This document shows positions 33,236 through 44,800 of a stretch of 64,000 bases of DNA, piece by piece. Position 1 is the stretch's first letter. Every line of letters begins with the position of its first letter. The notes under the pieces were generated by a model that was given only the letters and a program-made list of their open reading frames with translations, was not told where the DNA came from and did no database searches. Origin of the DNA: Zerene cesonia (taxonomy: Eukaryota > Arthropoda > Insecta > Lepidoptera > Pieridae); assembly GCF_012273895.1 (NCBI RefSeq), contig NW_024045132.1, forward strand, positions 2,728,001 to 2,792,000, given 5' to 3'. The position numbers were made by a program, and so were the translations under genes.

Positions 33236-35510
33236 TTGGGAAGATCTTGTGTGTTGTCCATCTGTATTATGTCGATTATAGTCATTGGATTTATTTGATT
33301 CCATATAAAAAAATAATACATAACTAAATTATACAAAAGGTATTATCAAATGTGGGCAACAATTGTTTTTTTAGAAAATAAGACAAATGAATAGTAAATT
33401 AACAATTTATTTGTGTCTGTTAAATATTTACAAGTTCTATCTAACATTACAATGAATAAAATATGAAACTTAACCAATCTTGATCACATTTTAAATCCCT
33501 ATAAATTAGCAATGTAGCATTATATAAATATGTTTTCTCCATTAATTTTCCAAATGCAGTGCATGCACTAGTGGTTCAATTTAGAAGTTAACAATAATCT
33601 TAATTGGCGTTCAGGATATATTAATATAAGGTTAACAATAATTATGTCATTAACAATTTATATTTAACATGAAAGTTTCATAGTATCTTTATTCATTCAA
33701 CAACAATTGAATTCACACTTAAATGGTACTAAAGCTTGGTTACAAACTTAACATAATTTTATCAACTATTTAAATCCACTTACAAATTGTACAATCTGAT
33801 ATCATTAATTAATGTGTTTATAAAGCCAAAGTTGAAATCGATTATTGCATAACCATTAAGAAATGTTAACACAACAAAAATTTATTGAAAAAATATACTT
33901 TTTTTATATTCCAATTAACTTGTGGCACATAGCATTATTTGCATTTTGCAATATTTTGTTAAATTTTTGTGTTGTTGTGTTTGGAATATGAACAAACACA
34001 TTCTAAGGCCGATAAATTGGTACTTTCATTATTGCTCAAAGCATCACTTTGTTACGACATAGGTTTTTAATCTAGTAAATATCGGCCCTAACTTCAATAC
34101 TTTCTACGCAAATGCAGTGAAGGACTTTCAACAACTTTCAATATTTACACTTATTATTTGCTTACGCTAAATTACGTAAAACTAAAATCTCATCTTCATA
34201 TCAGCACCTTTAACACAAAAATAAAGTGTTTGCTAATTTTTTATATATATTTAGGTATGATTATTTAAAAACTTTGTGATTACGTACGATACGTGCAAAT
34301 ATTACATTTTTCGGTTTATTGTTTTGAACAAACAAAAAAGTTGGTTCTACTGAATTCGAAAAATAATAAAATATGGCGCGAAAAATAAAGAAAATGATAG
34401 CAGAATGGCATGTCACAAATATATAAAAGTTCTATGACAATTACTGATAGTTACACAGCCATAGCTGCATTAGGCCTACCTCACAGATTAGGATCTAAAA
34501 ATGAAAGGCTGATGATGATATCTATATAGGTCATGCTAAAAGCATTTTAAAGTTTTTGTTTTATAATATTTTTGCTAAGATAGTATATCTTTTGTTTTAT
34601 ATTTTAAATTTTAATTTACTGCAAAACTTTGTCTAGAACAACTTTAACTTCAGAGTTTACACATTTATAAAACTTTTGCTAAAATAATAATCTTCACGAT
34701 GACTAGTTTTTAGTTTTTTTATATGTACTGGTGATAATAATGTGTTTTTAAAAACTTATATTCAGTTATATATCAAAAATACTTTAATGTTATCTTAATT
34801 GATTCACGCATCGAACATCATTCACGATTAACAATACAAAATACTTTATTATGACATATATTGGCTTAAAGTATAAAAATGCACCACTTACACTAAATAC
34901 TATATTAATTTAACAATAGCAGATTATAAAGTGGAATTCGTTTGCAATGTTTTCATTAAAATCATTGGAAACTTAAATATGAAAACGAAAAAGAGAGTCT
35001 GAACTAACGGAATAAAAGATATTTTAAGAAAATTTTAATATGGCGATACTACAACGAAGATTAAATGAAATAATTAAATTTATCTACTTTATCATAATTG
35101 CAAAAAAGATGCATTTATTTAACGAAAAAAGATTACATTTTATTTTGTAATTAATATGTAACGCTAAAAATGAAATCGAGTTCCACTTTAAAACAAAGTT
35201 CTACACCGAAATGCGCCTGACCAAAAGTTTATAGTTCTCAAAATTGCATGCACTACTGGCAGTGATACTGTACGATTAACGTGTAAAATAATTTCAATTA
35301 TCAAAGAAATTATTATAAGAGCGCAATAGTACAATATACTCGTCTTCCATAGTATATTTCTAGAAACATTTTACTTTCAAATTCAAGCTTTGATCGTTCT
35401 AGCGTATTGAGCTATATTTAAAGCATAATCTGTGTCAAAGATAAAAATTCAATCTACCATTTCAATATAAAAGTTACAAATTTTAAGTTTCCTCATCAAA
35501 GCTTTTTTTC

Positions 35511-35792
35511 AATAGACCTTTACCTCTTTTTTACAACTGGAACTACTATATAATATAAAAAAAAATCAATAATATATAAATTTGGTCGGTAGTATTTGTG
35601 ACGTCACGTCACATGTACAATGTTTTTTGACATTTGACAGAACTTTGACATTTGACTAGGCTATTTGAGAACAGACCTTTGCCTTTTAACAGCTGGAACT
35701 ACAATATTTATCCTTAGAAAAAAATCACGAATATAGAGAAGTAGTAATTTGGTCAGTCGGTGATGATAGTGGTGACGTCACAGGCCACAGCG
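35511..35792. repeat. Two diverged direct copies of a ~100 bp module, each with a TGACGTCA site
   Basis: Copy A begins near 35511 (ATAGACCTTTACC, then AACTGGAACTACTATA, AATTTGGTCGGTAG) and has TGACGTCA at 35599-35606. Copy B begins near 35671 (ACAGACCTTTGCC, CAGCTGGAACTACAATA, AATTTGGTCAGTCGG) and has TGACGTCA at 35773-35780. The offset is about 160-175 bp. Copy B ends about 20 bp past the GDAP2 stop, so both copies are in its 3' UTR or flank. Confidence 0.7.
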
Positions 35793-35800
35793 CCGTCGAG

Positions 35801-35845
35801 TTACGTGTTGTTCGTGTCCGGCTGGAAGTAGTGGATACCGTTTAT
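35801..35845 (-). CDS. GDAP2: GDAP2 last coding exon
   Basis: Acceptor TTATTTCAG, then ATAAACGGTATCCACTACTT. It encodes INGIHYFQPDTNNT and TAA at 35801-35803. The preceding exon ends in phase 0 after MT, and this exon continues in phase 0. Confidence 0.88.
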   Translation of the reverse strand: MNGIHYFQPDTNNT

Positions 35846-38800
35846 CTGAAATAAAAATATTAATTATTTTGGACATACTGTGATAAGCAATAAAATACTT
35901 TAATAAAATATATATACTATAAATATAATACTATGATAAAATATATACAATAAAATATTATATACATTTTATTATTTATTTATATATTTATAGAATGTTT
36001 TGGTTCTATTTTTAAAATCATAAATTTGTTATAATATGTTCTAAGTAATATAATCTTTTAATAAATATATCTTTTAAGTAGTATAAAAATAAGAAAAACT
36101 TAATGCCACTCGGAAAATAGATTTTTGAATCGTTTATAGTTTTTTCTTCCTTCGAGCTGTATGACGCTGCAGACTGGTAGAGGAGGACTGGTTCCTGTAT
36201 CGTACCGTCATGTCGTACTCCGTGACGAAGGCGGGCACGTCGAGCTGGTGCGGCTGCATCACGCTGTACAGGAACTCGACGCCGGGCAGCGTGTGCACCT
36301 TCGCCTTGATCGCCGGCGCCATGAACGTCGTGAACCACCACGTCATCATCTGCAACGCACGACGTCATTCGGTTACTGGATACATTCTCTTGTGCACCAT
36401 TTAGAGAATATTATTTAATGTATACTTGTGAGAAATTATGTGAGGCGGGATTCGAACCCGCGTCTTTTTGCCATACTGTAGCAACGCCTAGCCTCTCGAC
36501 CGCCCGTGATCCCGCCTCAGCAAATGAATTTCTCCTACTATTTCGGGTTCATGTGCCTAAAGGACGCCCCATGCCATCTATTCGAATTCCGCCTCGTGAT
36601 CATTCTTTTACTATTCTTTAAAAGGATTTTAATGCTTTAAAAACTAAAAATGAAACCTAAACTTGTGATAATATAGTATAGGGCTGATGAGTTTGTTTAA
36701 ACGCGCAAATCTCAGGAACTACTGGACTATCTGAGATTTCTATGTAATCTCTGAATTCTACAGGCTATATGTATGTATATATTATGGACCACGGACGAAA
36801 CCGGGACGAAACGCTAATAACATATATTCTTCAACCAGAGACATGCATAGATCAAGGAAGGTTCGTGCCTCCCATGTGGTCATTTTAATTTCATTTTTTG
36901 ATTTTTTTTGGTCTACTTTTGACAATCTGAAGGAGGTTTAGTTTTTTGTTAAAAATATTTATTCGGCACATATTTTCGGTCTTTGTGATTATTTTTGCTT
37001 GGCACAAAAAAATTAAAAAATATACTACTCACTTTTGTCCAAAACGTGGGATGTACGATGTAAAACGCCTTCAAGTTCTTCTTATATCTGAAATTGAAAA
37101 TTGTAACGAATTAAACATCTATCGTATGACACATACATAACTTGAAAAGAAAAGAGCAAGCAAATAATATGTAATCAAAAATTTGAGGCATCTCAAGATT
37201 ACTTTAACAAACAACATTGAAATAACAATTAAAAATTGTCTAACAAGAAAGAAAAACAACAATACAAGGTATAATGAAGACACCATCATGGTTTTTTAAA
37301 AACAGATAAAACGCACATGGCAGCTAGCACATAAGGAAAAAAATATTTTCTCAAAGACAAGCACATACTTGTAAGGCAGCACGGTGTAGACCTCCTTGAG
37401 CCAGGAGAAGGGCGGGTGGTTGGCGGACGAGGCCAGCGTGTGGAAGTACGCGATCACGTAGTCGCCGCGCACGATCGGGTCCAGCAGCTTGATGAGGTAC
37501 AGCAGCGCCTGCCGACACACGACAACTACGTTCTAGAACATTCTGGAACATTCTCAAGCTATGCTGATCGCGTTCCAGAATTTTCTGGAATGTGACCCAA
37601 TTTTGCTGGTGTTCGAGAATGTTCTATAACATGGAGACCATACATACACTTCTTCCTGATACAGAATTTAAGAGAATGTTAAATGAAAGCTTTCAAGATT
37701 ATATAGTCCACGCCAGACGTAACAATATCCGTATTGTGGATTTTTATGGAAAATTATTACGATGTTTTACAGCAGATGGGTTCCAGAATGTCCAGAACGT
37801 AATTCTTTACCAGTATGGTAACGAACGTTTGTCGTGTTTCAAAATGTTATGGGACAAGAATCCTACGTCTTATAAAATTTTTCATGGGGTAAATATAAAC
37901 GCATGCATTTTAATTGGCATATTTTCTGTACAAGGTCTTGTTTTACATACAATGTAAGGAAGAGCTGAGTCTTCAGCATTCATCATATAATGTTAATATG
38001 CCTATCAAGGCATATTAACGGATCCAAGTTTATACAAAATACAATCTTTATGTTTCTCTATAGTTACTATATACTATTTATTTGTTTTAAAATTTCATTC
38101 ATATAATCAGTCCTTTAATATTTATATTTGCTGTAGTTACACAAAATTTCAGCTTTTCCTGACGTTCCAATCGAGTTTTAATGATCTGAAATTTCGCTCA
38201 ACTTTTGAAATGGTCTGAGTTCTGACTAATAATATAAACTTTATGGAGGTTCTAAAGCTTTCAGTGTTTCGGTGATCACAACGTTACTTTTTACGTTACA
38301 AATATTTAATATTGGCTAGGTTTAGATAAAATTAAAATTACATTTGAAAAGGATTTTTACCTAAATTAATGAGGGTGAAGATGTTGCAAAAAGTACAATA
38401 ATAATACGAAGGCACATCAGGCAACTTGAACAAGACATATTCTTTGCTTTAAAATCCTAAATAAACATCTCAGCGTTAATACACAGTAACTTCAATAATT
38501 TAAAAGTCTTTGGAACATGTGCAAATTAACATGAACATATAATTTAGGACAGAGAAAGATTGTAGTCATTATACATATTCATGCAATTATTGCACATTTC
38601 TAGGTCTAGGCCAAAGATTAGTCATCGAGTATAAGAAAAAATAAGGCTGGTCTATCGATCAAATGTTGTTGAGTAATCTACTTTTAGTTCAAATTACAGT
38701 ATTTACCAATAAATACAAAGACCTATCTAGTTAAACAGTGATTATTATTGTGGGAGTCGAGCATGCTTCGGCACGAATTGGGCCAGCTTGCACCGAAGAA

Positions 38801-41800
38801 GTACCACACCCCCACAGAAAACCGGCGTGAAATAATAGCTTGCTATTGTGTTTTGTGCAGTGAGTGGGGGAGCCGGAGGGCTATTTCTTTCTCCTAGCCC
38901 TTCCCAGTCCATTCCCTCTTTCCAGTCATCAATCCTTTCCTTATCCCTTCTCCCTTAAAAGCGGGCAGCGCATTCTAAGAGGTCTGAGCCTCTGCGAATG
39001 TTCATGGGCGGCGGTGATCGTTTACCATCAGGCGAACCACCAGCTCAGTTGCCCGCTATGACATAATAAAAAAATAAATAATCGGGAGACATTTGCAAGT
39101 AGTTGGAGAGTTTGTTATAAGCTAAGAAACAAAAACACACATGTGACCAAATTATAGTAACTAATAAAGAAGTAAAAGTTTATTTAAGATCTCACAGTGT
39201 CTAGTGAATATATGTATAACTTACAGCTACAAGCGACCTTCATTAATACAAACACACAAATAATTCCTCACGACCTAAACTGCACGTAATTAGACAAGTA
39301 TTCTCTTCTATTCTCTCACCTTATCCAGATCGATGTCTGCAATCGGGAACCATTTGCCAATAAAGACGACGACGGGCCGGCCGAGTCGGTCCACGCCGCT
39401 CTGGTAAAGGCAGCCGATGCCCGACACCTCGCTGAGGTCCTCGCTGCGTGCGCGCCGTAACAGACGCTCGTATCTGAGACAATAATTGATAGAAGACGTT
39501 ACGTTTATGCGAATGCTTACCAAAATAACATTATAAATGTGAAAGTATGTTTGTCTTTATTTTACGTTGAAACGATTTTATGGTGTCATTTTTAGGCCTG
39601 GAGATAATTAGGGGGCTACACTGATGGCTACTTCTTAATGCGGTGAAACATTCCGTTATGAAACTTTTCATTTGACCATGTGGACGAAGGTAATGTCTTG
39701 CCTAGTAATTAATAATACTTACTGTATACATTACGATAGTGCAATTAAATAGTATCTAAATCTATACCGGATACCTTAACCTCCTGAACGCTAACGTGTT
39801 TGATGTAGCTGTTCTACTATTCTTCGATGTATAATTAAAACACCTAGTATCCGAAATGTATAAATTTTTTTAAATTAACTGGATTTTTGCTTATAAATTG
39901 TAGCTTCAGGTTATAAAACGTCGATATAAAGGTATAAGCATTATACATGCTAATTTTTGCTTAAATTTTTATTTGAAAGCAGGTATGTTCCCTCCGACCA
40001 ATCTACGAAACCATTTTATTTTCTATAAATAAAAATTTTGACATTCCGCAATCACCTTAAGCGACACAATTAAAGGACCTCCAAAAACTGTTACAGATGT
40101 TCTTGCCAAGTTATATAGCAAACAAATTATATACGACAACATCAAAATATACATGACAACTTCAGGAAAGAATAACAATAGAAACCGAATGGAAACTCGC
40201 CAAATGTAAGTATTACAATTGTTTGAAATATGAGCTCTATTCGCGACTTCCAATGTGTGCTTAGTTTTATTTTTATTTTTGATCGTTAATAGAACTTCCC
40301 CCAAGTTTACATCTTTTCAACCGACTCAAAAAAGGGCAGAGTTTATCAATTCGATTGTATTATTTTGGCTTTGTTATCTCAGAACTTTCGTCTTGGTGAA
40401 CTAATTTGGATGATTCTTTTTTTTATTTGAAATCTGGTGCTTCTCGTGTGGTCCCATATATGTTTGATCTAGTCCTGATAATCGTAAAACGATTTCGTTT
40501 TTATTTTAACAAATATTAAGAGATAAAAGCATCACCTTATTTTGCAGTATCATAGAAATTAGATTACAATAACATAACATCACCATAATATTCTATGCAT
40601 ATGAACATAAATAACACGTGTAATATGGAAACATAATTCAATTGCAAACAAAATTTCACAAACATCTAGGGCAGTAGACATCGTCACTTGCGTCAAAGGT
40701 GACACGACCCCGATTCTTTGAGGTCACATTTCTCCCTTCACGACACTGGGGTAGAATTCAATGTTGTGCTGTATCAATTTATACATATCATATTTTCCTG
40801 TTAAGTGTATAAGCCCTGATTATTTAATTGACTTCTATCACAATCTTAAAATAAATTACAATAACCATGAAAGACATACAAAAATTATACACTTACATTT
40901 CTAAACGTTTATGTCTTTGGATTCAAATAAATATCAATATGTACAATCTTTATCGTGTATTATATCTGAGTTTAGACTTGGAAATTCCTAATTTGAATCA
41001 CATATTCTACTTTCAGCGTAACTAAATGAATTTGTAAGCACGTAGATAAGGCTCTCATCATTTTGCCGCAATGCGATTTCTCACCTCGTACGAAATTAAA
41101 TAAAATACAATTTCCTTAAGATAACTAATTCCAAGGATGTCGTGTACAAATATATAAAAACGTATAACTGAAGTGACACATTGAGAATATTTGCACACCG
41201 AATCTTGAGCACTGCAATTAACATACCAATTAGTTTTAATCTTCTGTCAACCGCCGTGTTTCACAAACCTAACACGCAATTATGTACTCTATTGTTAATG
41301 TGAAAGATTACATTTTCAAGAGAAACATTTTTTTAATAACGTCAAAAAATCTATGTGATTACTGTGGTCGTAAGAAACGAAATAATAATCTAAACCTTGA
41401 TATGTCTCAACGGTTTAAGATATATATTTTTATGTTTTATATGTGTGTGTATAATTCTCAAAGATGAAGTGGAACATTGTTTGAATTAATTACTATTTAT
41501 AAAACTTCGTCATGGAAAGCAAATGAAAGAAGCTTAACGTAAATTAAACAATGTCGTCTTCCGCACCCCCATTCGTTCCCGAACGAGTATATTTGAAAAT
41601 CAGCACAAACCGAGGCAGGTTTTTACAATAGCAACAGTTGAACCCGTTTCTTTGTAAGATTGATAAAATAATTAACAAAGAAAATGTGAACATAAATTCC
41701 TTGAGTGACATGCGCAAATACCTATCTGGTACGCGAGAAATAACAAATATTTAAAATGTTTTACATTTACGTGACGTGTCCCCAATTTGTAATCTCAGTC

Positions 41801-44800
41801 CACAAACACGCGGCATCCATACTTTGGAAATGCGAAAGCAAACCTGTCTGCCTCTCTGTTTTATGTGCAGCTATTTAGTTCAATATATACGGTGTATTCT
41901 TAGAGAACAGAATATTTATTTATTTGCGAAAATAAAGCATAGAGGGGAATGGAGTTTCGTAGGTTAGGGAAAGTCTATAGTCTATCTATCTTCAGATACC
42001 GTGGAAGGTTTAAATTTTCATGTTTACTGAAATTTATTGTTGTTTAATTAGTTTTATATACACATGCAGCTGTATTTAAATATAGCGGTGACAACGGTCT
42101 GCATATTTAGTCATATCGTATGATTCAGAAGTGATTTTGTGTGACGCAACCATTAATGAAACGTCACAACTGTCGCCGGCGTTCATTCTAAGTTAAGTTG
42201 AATTAAAAATGATTACTTATGATTCTTTCTTTCTCTATCTATATAAATAAGAATTGATCCCCGAATGTGTCGTTAAGCGTAAAACTCGCGAACGGTTCGA
42301 TCAATTCGGCTAATTGTTTTTAACAATTTTGTTCAGGAACAAGGAGGGTCGTATAGAGAGACAAAACGTACCATGACTGAAACCGGGACCGATCGATAGT
42401 AATTTAAAAATATTTAATACAGTTGCATATGTTTATTTTATGTTTCTTGATACTAAGTTACTGTTTGTGCTGTTAATTTATTTTTTTAGATTTATAGCAT
42501 TATAATGATTTAATGCAAATTATTTTTCTATATCTGAGGCGTGATTGGAATCTGCGTTCTTCGCTGTACCAGAATTCGAATTTCTTTTATTCTTTCGGTT
42601 TTATGTAATGTCGCGTCACAACAGAATGAGTTAATAGTATGTTTTTTATGGCTCGATATAGAAGATTAGAGAGTGATCACCTTCAACACATCACCTATGA
42701 TCATTAGGAATTACAGTGTAGACGTGAGTTAAGGCGCACAATTAGACTCAACGGTGACTATAATACAATTTTACTGGTCATTGAACTAATGCGTAAAATT
42801 ACGTAAGATAATTGTTTTGTAACTATTACTTGAAGTTTCTGGCTTGCTACAATTATACAAGACATGATTTAAAATTCATAAATGAACTACAAACACGCAC
42901 GATAGGTAACTTATAACAAGTGTATGAAAAGGAGTTATTCCACAATTTAATTATTATACTACTAGTCGCTCGTCCAGACACCGCCCAGGTTGAGCCCGGG
43001 TTAAAAACAAATAAATCTATCACACTCAAAGATAACGTGGTTATCCATTGGTGAAAGAATTTTTAAAATCGGTTCCGTAGATGTAGAAATAACCCCCCAC
43101 AACGTCACAACTCACAAATTTATAAACTATCTCTTTACAATATTACTACAGATGTGGACGATTCCATCACAACATCATGTCAAGGTTTAGGAATTCGCGT
43201 GGTATTTATAGAACTAACATCGTCTACAAATTTCCGAGTAAATTTAATGGATAGTGAAATTAAATCGACGATTATAAATGCGAAAGTTTGTGAGGATGGA
43301 TGTATGTGTATGTGTATGTTTGTTACTCTTTCACGCAAAAACTATGAACTGATTGCAATGAAATTTGGTACGTAGATAGCTGGACAACTGGAATGAGCAA
43401 CTTTTTATTCCAATATTCCTACGGGATGCAAACGGACTCGGATGAAACCGCGGGACGTGCATGCATGATAAATTTTCATCAAACGTAAACTATTACCTAA
43501 CTAGCTTTTCGCAGTCAAACGAAATTCCCACCAGAAAGAGTTGGTTCACTGCAGTAAAAGGTAGCCCATGTCACTGTCGAACCGCCTATCTACCTCCAGA
43601 CACAAAAGTCCTCATCGTCATTAAATCGCTTCTTTGCGATGTGTAAGAAAGCAAACAAACGTATCATCTAAGTCAATACCTTAATTTCATAGCGTCGGTG
43701 TTGTTGCATATTGTATGTGTATGTGTTACCGAAGCTTGCCCACAAATATTTAATGAGCATACCGATACGCATTGCAACGGTTCCGTTTCTATTTCAAACC
43801 GCTACTGGTCTAAAATTAACAAAGGTCGGCTGCGAGTGATCGCCATGGCCATCAATGTACATATGCCTACCAGTCATCAATATACTATATTTTAATTTAA
43901 TCTTCTTCCATACCATTGTTTTTACTCCATGCCAACGAAAACGCCAAAAATATTATTGTGAATACAAATATTAATATTATAAGACATAACCTAGCCAAGT
44001 ACTTAAACATATGAAAGCAGAATAAATTTCTTTCATCTGAATTTATAACGAAAAAGATTTCATGGTAAAATGTGTACATATTTTCTTACAAAACACTCAA
44101 CAGTCGCAGAAAGGAATTCTGCGTAGCTCAGATCTACGACTCATCGCTACTGCGTAGTAAAATCTGGCGGGCCACATTTTTCTGACTTTCATGAACACTA
44201 AACAAAAAAATAGATTTTAATTTACTTTTACGTTCCCTTATATTGAAAGAGATATTGACAAATTAATGAATACCACAGAATCTTTCAAAAACAAATGCGA
44301 ACAAGACAAAAATAAAATATTCGCGAAGAATTATTTGCTATGACGCAGTACAATCCAAACTTTGAACCGAGTTTTTAAGTATCGAAATAAACACGCCCCC
44401 AACTGTTACAGCTGCTGGCACAGCGCCAATGTGTCGGCGCCCATTGACTAGTGACGTCATCACACCTTGAACACAGCGTAGATGACCGGATGTAAATACT
44501 AGAGTTACTAATGCATATCGCATCGCGCTATGCTCAGTATAACTGGTTTGTTTACAATAGCCTAACTCACGCCACAAAAAAGATACTACCTATTGTGTTT
44601 CACGTAGAGGTCTAGTCTTTTAACAATTAGGTACAAGATACTTGTCCGTTTATATAAGAAACGAAACGTTGCTAAGGCAGATGTTATACAGGGGTATGTT
44701 TCCAAAGAGACGTCGAGCAATTTAGGAATTGGATGGAATTTGAGATTCTATTTCAGTTATAATGAAAAACTTCTGTATTGGAACAATTGATAAAGAATCG

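Larger units (their letters stand above)
32545..35800. other. PIG-F to GDAP2 convergent spacer, probably holding a GDAP2 3' UTR
   Basis: No coding exon seen. 32690-32760 is a fragment of a Helitron-like repeat and 33080-33235 is a SINE/LINE-derived repeat. 33370-35500 is AT-rich with no recognised repeat and may include a long GDAP2 3' UTR, since the nearest minus-strand AATAAA is near 35138. 35511-35800 holds a duplicated module with two TGACGTCA sites. Confidence 0.5.
37509..39319. other. GDAP2 intron with HSE cluster and a retroposed repeat
   Basis: HSE arrays at 37531-37629, an unassigned ORF at 37619-37957, a 12-bp stem hairpin at 37992-38019 and a retroposed element at 38755-39075. The remainder is AT-rich. 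Confidence 0.6.

Noticed and set aside
36161..36418. Plus-strand ORFs opposite the GDAP2 exon 36206-36349
   Set aside because: Antisense shadows of a GC-rich exon that is firmly assigned on the minus strand.
36435..36518. A tRNA gene on the minus strand
   Set aside because: The T-arm is perfect, but the anticodon loop lacks U33, the acceptor stem pairs only 4 of 7 and a relative exists at 2046-2135. A tRNA-like SINE fits better.
37592..37618. Upstream extension of the HSE-linked ORF to 37592
   Set aside because: The codon at 37592 is GTG, not ATG, so a nuclear gene would start at 37619 or later.
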